Notes under the pieces: model-generated
The model's input: the letters and a program-made list of their open reading frames with translations, nothing else
The model's database searches: none
Told to the model about the DNA's origin: nothing
In this document: in pieces, positions 38,901 through 45,622 of the stretch
Position numbering within the stretch: the stretch's first letter is position 1
Layout of the letters: each line of letters starts with the position of its first letter
Made by a program: the position numbers and the translations under genes
NCBI GenBank assembly: GCA_026414565.1
Contig: JAOAIT010000018.1
Location: 186,001 to 250,000 of the forward strand
Source of the DNA: Verrucomicrobiia bacterium
Lineage (GTDB): Bacteria > Verrucomicrobiota > Verrucomicrobiia > Limisphaerales > Fontisphaeraceae
Length of the DNA stretch: 64,000 bases
Direction: 5' to 3'

Positions 38901-40339
38901 ACGAGGCCGACAGCAGCCTGAAGGTGCTGCTGGGACTGGGCGATGGCACATTCCAGAATTATTATCAGGATCAGGGCGCTTTTTACTGGTTGCAAGGTCT
39001 GCCTGGCGGACTGGCCTTGGGCGACTTTAACAAAGACACCTTCGCCGATGTGGTGGTGGCCCAGTGGGGTTCGGACGAAGTGGCCGTGCTGCTCAATAAC
39101 TATCAACCCCGCGTCCTGCCCATGAAACTGACGACGTTGGAGGACTGGCCCCTGGAAATCCGCCTGCGCGGCAGCACCGGACCTCTCCAGTTTCAATTTG
39201 GCTCCGGCCCCACCAACGGCACCCTGACGCTTAAACGTGCGCCTGACGTTTATTGGTATCGGCCGCACACCAATGCCAACGGGCGTGATGTCATTGAGTA
39301 TTTCGCCTTTGATGGCCAGCGCTACTCGGCCCCGGCCAAAATTGCCGTCACCATCCTGCCCGTCAATGATCCCCCGGAAATCAGCCTGGCCACCAACGTG
39401 GTGGTGGCCCCCGAGGACTCAGGCTATTTCACCGTGCCGGGATTCATCACCCGCGCCGTTGGCGGTCCGGCCTCCGCGTTGGATGAGCAACGGCAGGCTG
39501 TGCGCTTTCAACTGACTGCCGCGCAACCGACCTTGTTTGCCGCGCAGCCCGCCATCATCAGCGGCGGCGCCCTGCGTTTTATGCCGGCGAAAAATCAATT
39601 TGGTGAGACCTTGGTAACGCTGGTGGGGCGGGATAATGGCCCGGTGGCCAATGGCGGCCAGAATCTCTCTGCCCCCGTACAATTCCTGATCCGTGTGGAA
39701 AATGTAAATGATCCGCCCGTGCTGGGTTACCTTCCCGGCAAAACCGGCTACGAAGATCAGGAAATTCGCTGGGACTTCACAGTTAGCGATTTGGAGTCTC
39801 CGCCTGACAGCCTGACATTTAGTTTTGCCTCCACCAACGAGGTGCTGCTGCCGCCCACCGCCCTGCGGGTGGAAGGGGCCGGCACCAACCGTGTGCTCGT
39901 GGCCCGGCCCGCCACTAATGAATTTGGCCGCACCCTAATAACGCTCACCGTCAGTGACGGCACCAACAGCGCCAGCCGCAGTTTTTCCCTGTTGGTGTAC
40001 GGGGTAAACGATCCCCCCGTCATCGCCCTTCTCACCAACCGGGTGGTCTTGAACGCCGAGCCAACCACCCAATCTATACCCGTAATCAACTGGGCTGGCT
40101 GCTTCAACGGCCCGGAGAATGAAAGTGCACAGACCTTACGTTTTGTAGTGGTCAGCCCCCGCAAGGATTTGTTCCGATTGCAACCCGCCATCAGCCCACA
40201 GGGCGTTTTAAGCTGCCAGCCGGCCGCCACGGTGGGCACGGTGGAAGTCCTGGTGTACGGCGTGGATTCCGGCGGCGTCTCCTATGGCGGCCAGAACACC
40301 AGTGAACCGGTGGCTTTGACGATTGAAGTGCGCCCTTAA
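29954..40339 (+). CDS. Giant secreted lamin-tail/CotH/FG-GAP surface protein
   Basis: 3461 residues from the ATG at 29954 (a TTG lies 24 bases upstream). A signal peptide ends near residue 27. Domains by approximate residue: PA14 (32-193), Ig-like (196-283), and lamin-tail domains at 400-529, 563-660 and 694-816. Then come a beta-sandwich (870-1010), a CotH kinase-like domain (1143-1510; IWDIDFAFYSG), lamin-tail 1603-1722, another beta-sandwich (1796-1896), and lamin-tails 1923-2066 and 2075-2219. The rest is four He_PIG repeats (2223-2606), a cadherin-like unit, a seven-blade FG-GAP propeller (2713-3050) and cadherin-like repeats to the end. No PEP-CTERM or LPXTG anchor is visible. Adhesion or binding of extracellular polymers is inferred. 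Confidence 0.93.
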   Translation: MKFFRAPATAAVVVGMVLGYAVTAHGQTTNGVLREVFRGISTGTISALTSAPNYPNNPDLEEVLTQFFECPREFSDYYGTRLRALLIPPVTGTYYFYIASDDQGQLFLSSDENPANKQLIASVNSWTAAREYNKEPNQRSAGIVLTNGRRYYIEALQAEGAGGDNLAVAWQMPGQQPLQNNADPIPAIYAVPYGLGPPTITTQPQNISVVEGGSGSFSVALARYIGATFQWYKNGLPVAGGTNAMLTVGPVALSDNGATFRCAITNAYGGTNSLVATLTVTADITPPVFQSGAWLGHPQVLSLLFSEPLEAASATNPANYSIASGFQVLGAGFGPDTRTVVLYTTPLTNVTSVTVTVNNVRDRATTPNTIPANSTRTISLSVTPLDSALRWPAREPAGPATRNGPLVISEIMYNPTNRSDGRDLEFLEIYNAQLWPEEIGGFRITGAVEYTFPTGTVIQANSRLVVAAVPADVQAVYGISGVLGPFSGRLQNEGGTLRLRNHLGAVLFEVEYSDDWPWPAAADGGGHSLVLARPSYGANDPRAWAASERLGGSPGTDEPVMVNLYRAIMFNEVMPYPGQGEQPFLELFNYAAGGLNLSGCILTDETGTNRYVFPANTVIPGMGFLAISQSQLGWSLNPEGGKLFLRDPSQIRVIDAVKYPGVEAGRSWGRSPDGGIEFSHLTTPTAGRANAAPLTPEVVIHEIMFDPITENADDEFIELHNPGSQPVNLSKWRIRGDVSYTFPNPTVIQPGGFLVIGANTSYLRTRYPNLNAQNSVGDYQGRLANRGGWLRLEKPVQLFYTNQNAQVAEAKYEVVVHQARFQAGGRWPAWTGGGGSSQELVDPRVNGLWAMAWRGSDESGQSDWVVIQHTGVLDNGMDTADSLQVLLLGPGECLVDDVEVIPAGGTNLVLNGSFNQDASGWFFQGTHCRSSWEPLQGYGGPGCLYVRASSRGDTGANRIRTRLARTLNAGETATIRARVKWLKGHPEILLRLRGNYLEATGNMLSKSNFGTPGRASRPLGNGAPVIMDVTHSPVLPTAGQTVRVIARVFDPDGLSALFVRYRVDPATNWNSVAMSYHGAGYYSASIPAQSSGAVAAFYILAADLYGLTRQFPEDAPERECLIRWGESTPSGQLGVYRMWLTQKTINQWTTREKLSNDPLDGTFVYGNSRVIYNAGNQYSGSPWHSPGFNSPLSGFCDFALSFPPDEPLLGSEELTLQWPGNGGGDGTAQGEQHAYWLAYQLGLPYCYRRPVHFYVNGNRRGDPTIEDVQQPNREFVQTWYPDQPRGDLHKIQIWFEFDDQASTFAAAGANLGNYTTTGGQKKLAVYRWTWSKRAYGNQGNNYTNLFRLVDAANTSASGENYTRAIEAVIDVNQWARHFLVEKLVGNWDSYGNGGGQNMYTYMPQGGTWKMLIWDIDFAFYSGSPTDGLFGFTDGPLSRLFSHPPFARAYWRAIKDAAEGPLQPSRSNTILDYRYNALRANGISLSAPDNIKNYISGRLQYLQNTVLPQIASPFQVTSLPGGNWTTNRNLLTLSGTAPIEVESITINGIPVPVVWTTVTNWTASWALQPGTQTLTVAALNGRGQTLSTTTRTVTYTGTPESPSDVLVINEIMYQPPWPGAEYVEIYNRSQNNAFDLSNWRLHGVDYQFPLGTIIQPNGYLVVAKSIAAFNTAYGASPAVIGEFGGNLDKDGEVIRLEKPASDTNLLEVVDEVYYETMPPWPVVGAQEGASLQLRDAAQDNSRAANWTALTTNLAAPPAWRFISASGVAGSGVIYVYLQTAGDCYIDDLKLVAGSNPDSGANLLVNGDFESPLAGTWNVSANHAGSYIDTAVKRSGNSSLHLMASSGGTTRDSSIWQDASSRLTQGQTYTLSFWYLPGASGGPLTIRFSGSWIRIDANLGAAQVQRATPGAPNSVATSLPAFPSLWLNEVQPLNVSGLRDRFNEAEPWVELFNSGTNTVSLSGFYLASQFTNLAQWAFPTNASIGPRQFLTVWLDGEPGETSSNELHASFRLTSPTGSVALARLVGGQTSLVHHLNFRVPGPDRSYGLYPDGRAARRQIFALPTPGATNNPAYPPVSVFINEWMADNVSALADPADGNFEDWFELFNAGNTTADLSGYYLSDDLANAFKWRIPQGTLMPPRSYLLVWADGEPEQNSGGDLHANFRLSASGESIGLYGPDGTLVDLVVFGPQAPDRSEGRFPDGAEYIGPMNIATPRTPNRLNFTNSPPALAPLPNQVVAEGTLLTFSFQASDPDAGQNLVFTLEPGAPPGASVTPEGTFSWLPTEEQGGQTYTFTVRVRDNGTPPLSVTQSFSVTVEKVNSAPQLLISGDFVIYEGEHFALLARATDGDLPRQSLRFSLGGEPPLGAQINPTNGLLTWTPSEIQGPGLYALTVRVIDDGQPPLMDSQIIRITVLESNTPPRFPQLGPFAVAAQQNLNLALNASDDDWPAQYLTYAFAQTPPSGATLTPDGRFNWTPTLSHTGQTFTIHVQVTDDGIPPASATTAFTVVVHGQNTAPVLAAAASNLVAITGEELRVTNVAWDAEAPPQILRWQMLAGPTNASLEELTGTWRWRPQNLDAGTTQSVQLVVTDNGLPPLSATQSFAVIVLPAAAAPPLTAVTRSVLEREPLEFLAGPLTNTLGQALNYVIVRAPRFGTATILPDQRVRYLSGGFFNGMDTFEIGYLVNGILVRTAPVTVTVGIVNDVAPYLFEFPLNYRAGAQPVAVVTGDFNRDSKLDAACANAAGNSISLLFGNGQGGLAAPVELPIGGVVTHLATGDFNRDSRLDLVVAGGRDNRISLLIGGGDGTFASPFHVPSGSNVTAVAVTDLDKDGKPDVLCTHFDDNTLGIHFGNGVGWIRNSTSIPVGTQPLALLADDFNADTRPDIAVAEYGQGTIRILLGAGNGGFLSQHTYITGTGPRAMAAGDFNGDGRRDLAVAHSDGLLVVLRNVGLGLFAATNQVWLGGSPAGLLAADINRDGLLDLVVSDEADSSLKVLLGLGDGTFQNYYQDQGAFYWLQGLPGGLALGDFNKDTFADVVVAQWGSDEVAVLLNNYQPRVLPMKLTTLEDWPLEIRLRGSTGPLQFQFGSGPTNGTLTLKRAPDVYWYRPHTNANGRDVIEYFAFDGQRYSAPAKIAVTILPVNDPPEISLATNVVVAPEDSGYFTVPGFITRAVGGPASALDEQRQAVRFQLTAAQPTLFAAQPAIISGGALRFMPAKNQFGETLVTLVGRDNGPVANGGQNLSAPVQFLIRVENVNDPPVLGYLPGKTGYEDQEIRWDFTVSDLESPPDSLTFSFASTNEVLLPPTALRVEGAGTNRVLVARPATNEFGRTLITLTVSDGTNSASRSFSLLVYGVNDPPVIALLTNRVVLNAEPTTQSIPVINWAGCFNGPENESAQTLRFVVVSPRKDLFRLQPAISPQGVLSCQPAATVGTVEVLVYGVDSGGVSYGGQNTSEPVALTIEVRP
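38129..39110 (+). repeat. Seven FG-GAP/VCBS repeats coding a calcium-loop propeller
   Basis: Seven DxNxDxxxD-type loops recur near 38129, 38276, 38423, 38568, 38717, 38861 and 39022, about 147 bases (49 residues) apart; examples are GDFNRDSKLD and GDFNGDGRRD. Each is followed by a GxGDGTF-like segment. The spacing and count fit the seven blades of an integrin-alpha-like propeller inside the giant surface protein. Confidence 0.85.
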
Positions 40340-40371
40340 AGGCCGCGCTCAATCCCGCCAGCCCGGCCCGC

Positions 40372-43300
40372 TCACTTCACCAATACCACGTCCCCAACAG
40401 ATCCTGCCGGTGTGCCGACTGAGGCGGCTGTCGAGGCGTTCTCGGCTGGCGGAGCGGCGGCCTGGTTTTCCCCCTCCGGGGCAGGGGAGGTTGAAGCATC
40501 CGCCTTGTGGAACTTGACACTCACGACCTTGCTCACGCCGTTTTCCTGCATGGTGATGCCGTAGAGCACATCGGCCATGCCAATCGTGCGTTTGTTGTGG
40601 GTGATGATGATGAACTGCGAGTGCAATAAAAACCGTTGCAGCACCTTGATGAAGCGGTTGATGTTGGACTCGTCCAGGGGCGCATCCAGCTCGTCCAGCA
40701 CACAGAAGGGGCTGGGCTTGACTTGATAAATGGAGAACAACAGCGCCACCGCCGTCATGGTCTGCTCCCCGCCGGAAAGCAGGGAAATGCTTTGCAATTG
40801 CTTGCCCGGCGGCCGCGCCACGATCTCGATGCCGCTTTCCAGCACGTCCCCTTCATCCACCAGCCGCAAATCCGCCTTGCCGCCGCCGAAGATCTCAGTG
40901 AACATGGCTTGGAAGTTTTCCCGGATTTTGTTGAACGTCTCGGTGAACATTTCGCGCGTCTGGCTGTTGATGCGCTGGATGACCTCCAGTAATTGGGCCT
41001 TGGCGGCCACCAGGTCTTCGTGCTGGGTGCTGAGGAATTTGTAACGCTGCTCGGTTTCCTCATACTCCTCGATGGCCACCAGGTTGACCGGCCCCATCTC
41101 TTCGATGCGCTTTTGCAGAGCCGCCACCTGCTCGGCCACCGCGTTCCAATCCGTGGCCACACCGGCCGCGGCCATTTGCTCCGGGGTCAGCGTTTCCACC
41201 CGCGCCGGCCCTTCATCGGCATAGGTGATGGTGATGCACTCGCTGCGCACTTCGTCCAGATTGATTTGGTATTTCTGCTGGATGCGCTCGCGCAGGTTTT
41301 GCACCGCCATGTTTCGTTGGGCCAGTTCAACTTCCACCGCCGCCTTGTGCTGCTGTAAATCATTATGGCGCTTGCGCTCGGACCGCAATTGCTCTTCCCG
41401 CTGGTTGAGCGAAGTCATCAGGAGACTCTTTTGCTGCTGCAGCATGGCCGTGCGTTCGCTGATCTGTTCCCGCTCGTGGGCCAGGCGCTCCATCTGACGG
41501 CGGCTGTCTTCAATTTCCGCTTGCGCCTGCGCGTGACGCTGGGCGCCGGAACCAATTTCCGCCTCACGCTGACCGACCAACTGGCCCAATTCCCTGATGC
41601 GCTGTTCCAGCGGCCCGCGCTGCTGCCAGCAGGCGGCGCGCAGTTGTTCCTGGGTGGCCACGGCCACCCGAGCCTCGGTCAGCGCGGCATGGGCGCTTTC
41701 ACGTTGCTGGCGCAGAGCCTCCAAACCCGCGCTTTCCTCCGCCAGTCTGGCCTGCAGTTGCTGCTCCTGCCGCTCGCACTCCGCCGCCTGGGCGGCCAGC
41801 GCCGCATGTTGTTGCTGGCCCTCTTGGGCCTGGCTGGCCAGGCTCTGGATTTCATAGACCACGGTGTCAATTTTCTGATGGAGCACCCGGAGCGAATTCT
41901 GCAATGCGTTGAATTCACCCTGATGCGTGGCCACGGACACCTCCTGCGCCCTCAGCTCGGTCTGCGCCTGTTGCAGGCTTGCCTGCAGGGCGGTCTGTTC
42001 CGCCTGCAACACCCCCTTGCGGCGGTTGCAATCGTTAAGTTTTTCCTGCAAGCCGGCCAGGGCCGCCCGCAAACTCTGCATCTGATTCTTGCGGCTTAGA
42101 ATCGAGGAGGCTTGATGCCCATTGGCGGCGGCCCCGCCGGTAAAGATGCCGTGACGGCTGAGCAGATCGCCCTGGGGCGTGACAAAATCCCACTGGCCGG
42201 GGTGTTCCTGCCAGGCCGAGGTGGCCACGCTCAAATCAGCGACCAGACGCGTGCGCCCCAACAACGCGTTCACCCACGGCTGCGCCACCTCATCCGCTTG
42301 AATCAGGCGCGTGATGGCCTCGCCGGGGGCCGCGCTGCCATCCTCCACCGGCGGCGCGTGGTGGCCGTTGGTCAAAGCAAGGGCGGCCACACTGGCCTTG
42401 CCCTTCTTCTCCTGGCGCAATTCCTCCAAAATCTGCCGCGCAGTCTCCGGACGCTCGGTCAACACCAACTGCAAGTGATGGCCCAGGGCAGATTCCACTG
42501 CCGTGATGTGTTCATCGGCGGTCTGGATGCGATCGGCCAGCGAGCCCAAAACGGCTTCTGTTTTTTTCAACGCCGCCTGCGCGCCGGCGCTGAAACCTTC
42601 ATGGGATTCCGCCAGTTGTTCCAGGGTATTCAACCGCGCGCGCAAACCTGCCTGTTCCCGCAGCCAGTTCTCCACCTCGTTCACCACCAGCGCCAATTCT
42701 TGTTGTGTCTCGCGCAGGCGGCGCTGGCGTTCCTCCACGGTGCTGCGCTGGAGCAAGACGTTTTGCTTCTCCTCTTCCACACTGGCCGCAAAGTGGCGCA
42801 AACGCTCTTCCAGCCGTCCCCGTTCCTCCTCCAACTGGATTTTTTCCGCTGACAGTTTCTCCAAGCGGGCAAGGTTGCCCTGTTTTTGCAGCTCCAGCAC
42901 GGTGATGGCATTGCGCGTTTGCGCCAGCTTCTGCGCCGCCGCAAAAGCTTCGCTTTGGGTCTGACGCAAAACCTCCTGCCGCTGGCGCAGGGAATCTTCC
43001 ACCGCCTGCACGGCCCGCTGCCGCTCGGCCAGATTCTCCCGCTGGCGGGCCAGGTTTTCTTCGGCTTCGCGTAACCGGGCATTCACCTGCTCCAGCTCAG
43101 TTTCAGAGGCCAGACGGCGCTCCCGGGCTTCGGCAATGTCGCGCAAGGCCCGCGCATTTTGCTCCTCCAATTCCCGGATGCGCTCCTCGTTGAACTGAAT
43201 CCGGCTCTCATGACGCTCAATTTGCGCCTTGATCTGCAGGCCCTCCTGCTGGGCCAGATTGATCTGCTGTTCCAGTTCGGCCGCCTGCTGGCGCAGTTGG

Positions 43301-44127
43301 GTCAGCTCATCTTCCTGCCGCAGCAACGCCTCGGCGCCCAGCTCCAAATCGCGCTGGATTTCAACCAGCCGGGCATGGCGTTCCCGAATTTCTCCCTGCA
43401 GCACGTCATACTGGTGGCGGGCCAGTTGCGTATCCAGATGTTGCAGCTCCTGCATGAGCTGCCGGTAGCGGCGGGCCTTGCCCGCCTGGCGTTGCAGTGA
43501 GCCGATCTGGCGTTTAACCTCTTTAATTAAATCGGCCACCCGCAAAAGGTTCTGTTCCGTGTATTCCAGCTTGCGCAACGCTTCTTTTTTCTGGGCCTTG
43601 AATTTGGTGATCCCCGCTGCCTCCTCAAACACCAGGCGGCGCTCTTCCGGCCGGCTGGAAAGGATTTGCGTGATGTTGCCCTGGGCCATGATGCTGTAAC
43701 TTGTCCGGCCCACCCCCGTGCCCATGAACAATTGTTGTATGTCCTTCAACCGGCAGGGGGTACGGTTAATGAAATACTCGCTGCCGCCATCCCGGAATAC
43801 GCGGCGGGTAATCGTGACCTCGTTGTAACTCATCTCCACCCCCGCCGCCCGCAAATGCTCCTCGTCCACGTCTCCGATGGTGAGAGACACTTCGGCCATG
43901 CCCAGCGGTTTCCGGGAGTCGGTTCCGTTGAAAATTACATCCGCCATCTCGCCCCCGCGCAAGGCTTTGGCAGATTGCTCACCCAAGACCCAACGGATTG
44001 CGTCCGAGACATTCGACTTACCACACCCATTGGGGCCAACGATGCAGGTGACTCCCGGCAGGAAGTTTAGCGTAGTCTTGTCCGCAAAGGACTTGAACCC
44101 TAAAACCGTAAGATTCTTAAGATACAT
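40372..44127 (-). CDS. smc: Chromosome segregation ATPase SMC
   Basis: 1251 residues. The N-terminal ATPase half starts with LKNLTVLGFKSFADKT and Walker A GPNGCGKSN, then the RGGEMADVIFNG segment. Long coiled-coil arms (about 170-500 and 680-1010) flank a hinge near 510-670. The C-terminal half has LLSGGEQTMTAVAL and Walker B FCVLDELDAPLD. It organises and helps separate sister chromosomes with ScpA/ScpB, which are not nearby. The signature reads LSGGEQT rather than the more common LSGGEKAL. After the ATPase domain, about 45 residues of Pro/Ala/Glu-rich tail extend beyond the usual end. The convergent giant gene stops 32 bases away. Confidence 0.96.
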   Translation of the reverse strand: MYLKNLTVLGFKSFADKTTLNFLPGVTCIVGPNGCGKSNVSDAIRWVLGEQSAKALRGGEMADVIFNGTDSRKPLGMAEVSLTIGDVDEEHLRAAGVEMSYNEVTITRRVFRDGGSEYFINRTPCRLKDIQQLFMGTGVGRTSYSIMAQGNITQILSSRPEERRLVFEEAAGITKFKAQKKEALRKLEYTEQNLLRVADLIKEVKRQIGSLQRQAGKARRYRQLMQELQHLDTQLARHQYDVLQGEIRERHARLVEIQRDLELGAEALLRQEDELTQLRQQAAELEQQINLAQQEGLQIKAQIERHESRIQFNEERIRELEEQNARALRDIAEARERRLASETELEQVNARLREAEENLARQRENLAERQRAVQAVEDSLRQRQEVLRQTQSEAFAAAQKLAQTRNAITVLELQKQGNLARLEKLSAEKIQLEEERGRLEERLRHFAASVEEEKQNVLLQRSTVEERQRRLRETQQELALVVNEVENWLREQAGLRARLNTLEQLAESHEGFSAGAQAALKKTEAVLGSLADRIQTADEHITAVESALGHHLQLVLTERPETARQILEELRQEKKGKASVAALALTNGHHAPPVEDGSAAPGEAITRLIQADEVAQPWVNALLGRTRLVADLSVATSAWQEHPGQWDFVTPQGDLLSRHGIFTGGAAANGHQASSILSRKNQMQSLRAALAGLQEKLNDCNRRKGVLQAEQTALQASLQQAQTELRAQEVSVATHQGEFNALQNSLRVLHQKIDTVVYEIQSLASQAQEGQQQHAALAAQAAECERQEQQLQARLAEESAGLEALRQQRESAHAALTEARVAVATQEQLRAACWQQRGPLEQRIRELGQLVGQREAEIGSGAQRHAQAQAEIEDSRRQMERLAHEREQISERTAMLQQQKSLLMTSLNQREEQLRSERKRHNDLQQHKAAVEVELAQRNMAVQNLRERIQQKYQINLDEVRSECITITYADEGPARVETLTPEQMAAAGVATDWNAVAEQVAALQKRIEEMGPVNLVAIEEYEETEQRYKFLSTQHEDLVAAKAQLLEVIQRINSQTREMFTETFNKIRENFQAMFTEIFGGGKADLRLVDEGDVLESGIEIVARPPGKQLQSISLLSGGEQTMTAVALLFSIYQVKPSPFCVLDELDAPLDESNINRFIKVLQRFLLHSQFIIITHNKRTIGMADVLYGITMQENGVSKVVSVKFHKADASTSPAPEGENQAAAPPAENASTAASVGTPAGSVGDVVLVK

Positions 44128-44176
44128 GCCAGTATGGATCTCAGGTTACCAGAGGTTGTGGATGATGCAAGCACAA

Positions 44177-44194
44177 ACCACAACTAATTGTGGT
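44177..44194. promoter_or_regulatory. Inverted repeat upstream of smc
   Basis: ACCACAA and TTGTGGT form a perfect 7-bp inverted repeat around CTAA, 50 bases upstream of the smc start. It could be an operator or a leader hairpin. No known regulator motif is matched. Confidence 0.35.
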
Positions 44195-44280
44195 CGCTCG
44201 CCTCTGTCGCACAACCAAGGTGAGGGTTCGGTAGGTACGACAACATCCCTAGTGGAGCATAAATCAAGGATGGGTGCAAC

Positions 44281-44312
44281 AAAAAAAATACAGAAAAACA
44301 GCCTTAAGGCTG
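44281..44312 (-). terminator. Rho-independent terminator after the amidohydrolase gene
   Basis: On the minus strand, the self-complementary CAGCCTTAAGGCTG (44299-44312) is followed by TTTTTCTGTATTTTTTTT. The stem is short (five pairs around TTAA), but the T-tract is strong. It lies 26 bases after the amidohydrolase stop and should separate it from smc. Confidence 0.7.
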
Positions 44313-44337
44313 ATTCTATAACGATAAAGCCGGTAAG

Positions 44338-45588
44338 TTAATGGTACCCATGGGGTTCCATTAGCCACTTACCATCTATCATGACGCCCAGGGGCTTGGG
44401 GGCTGCCTGCACAACATATTCAAAGGGGCAGGGGAGTCTGGCGGGTGCAGGAAGCGCAACCAAATCCGCATAGGCCCCCGGCTTAAGCTCCCCAAGGCGA
44501 TTTTGTAATCCGATGGCTCGCGCTCCATGCAGGGTTGCCATCTTAAGGATGGCTTCCGGGGGCAACTCTGGATTTTTAGCAGCCAACTGCCGCATTTCAG
44601 AGAACAGGTTAAGTTCCAGCGGCTGGCCAGACTGCTTCAAAGTAGAAGCCAGGCTGTCCGTGCCCAGGCATACGTTGACCCCAGCCTTAAGCAAGAGAGC
44701 AAGTGGAAACGGCCGGTGTTTAAAGTACCGATGGCTGGAGGGGCAATGCACCACACCGACCTTGTGGCGTGCCAACACTTCAGCGTCATGGGGAGTGGCG
44801 TAATTCACATGGACGGCCAAAAAGTTGGGGGCTAGAACGCCCAACTCCGCCAATCTCTCAACCGGTGTATGCCCGCCGCAATCGGTCATGTCGCGCTGTG
44901 GCGCGAGCCAGTCGTACATGCGCCCGGCGCGGCGCGTGAACATCTCAAACTCGTCCACTGATTCCGCCACGTGCATCGCCATCAGCCAGCGCCGTCTGCG
45001 GCAGAGAGCCGCAGCAGCCTGAACCAGCGCAGGCGTGGTGGAATAAAGGGCATGCGGAGACAACCCCGGGCGGCACCGGCGGCGGGGCAGGGGAGCGATC
45101 CACTTTAGCGCCTCTTGTAATAACACCGCAGGCTCCCGGCGGTGGCGGACGTTGGTCAGCTCCAAGAGACTGAAAACCCGCAGGGGCGTAACCTGCCAAA
45201 CGTCGGCCAGCAGTTCGGGCACCGCTTCAATATCCACCACCGTGGTGGTCCCGTTTTCCAACAACATCCGCGCGCCGGCCAGCCAGGATTGGGCATACTC
45301 ACTGAATCCCCAATGGGCTTTATAGGCCAACATCCCTTTGAGCCAGTCCGGGAAATAACGCGGGGCAGGCAGCCTGCCGGCCATGGCCGTGTAATCCAAA
45401 TGGCAATGCGCATTGATCAGACCGGGCATGAGCAGGACCTCTCCCAAGTCCTGGACGCTGCCAGTCACGTGCGAACGCACCTCCCTCCATTGGCCCACGC
45501 TGGCGATGCGATTGCGGTAAATCTGCACCGCCGCGTCCCGCAGGGGAGGCGAGGTTATGGGCAAAAGCCATTTGGCGCGCAACCACAT
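44338..45588 (-). CDS. Amidohydrolase, TRZ/ATZ/MtaD-like deaminase or chlorohydrolase
   Basis: 416 residues from the ATG at 45588, which has a GGGG five bases before it; a GTG at 45600 is also in frame. The metal-dependent TIM-barrel motifs are present: PGLINAHCHLDYT (HxH), AMHVAES (His), AVHVNYAT (His) and LGTDSLAS (Asp). A short beta domain frames the barrel, as in subfamilies that deaminate 5'-methylthioadenosine, guanine, cytosine or aminofutalosine. The substrate is not certain. The MFS transporter lies 34 bases upstream on the same strand, so uptake and deamination of one compound could be linked. A terminator follows the stop. Confidence 0.85.
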   Translation of the reverse strand: MWLRAKWLLPITSPPLRDAAVQIYRNRIASVGQWREVRSHVTGSVQDLGEVLLMPGLINAHCHLDYTAMAGRLPAPRYFPDWLKGMLAYKAHWGFSEYAQSWLAGARMLLENGTTTVVDIEAVPELLADVWQVTPLRVFSLLELTNVRHRREPAVLLQEALKWIAPLPRRRCRPGLSPHALYSTTPALVQAAAALCRRRRWLMAMHVAESVDEFEMFTRRAGRMYDWLAPQRDMTDCGGHTPVERLAELGVLAPNFLAVHVNYATPHDAEVLARHKVGVVHCPSSHRYFKHRPFPLALLLKAGVNVCLGTDSLASTLKQSGQPLELNLFSEMRQLAAKNPELPPEAILKMATLHGARAIGLQNRLGELKPGAYADLVALPAPARLPCPFEYVVQAAPKPLGVMIDGKWLMEPHGYH

Positions 45589-45622
45589 GCAGCCCCACAC
45601 TAACGCGGTGCAGGCCCGGGCA

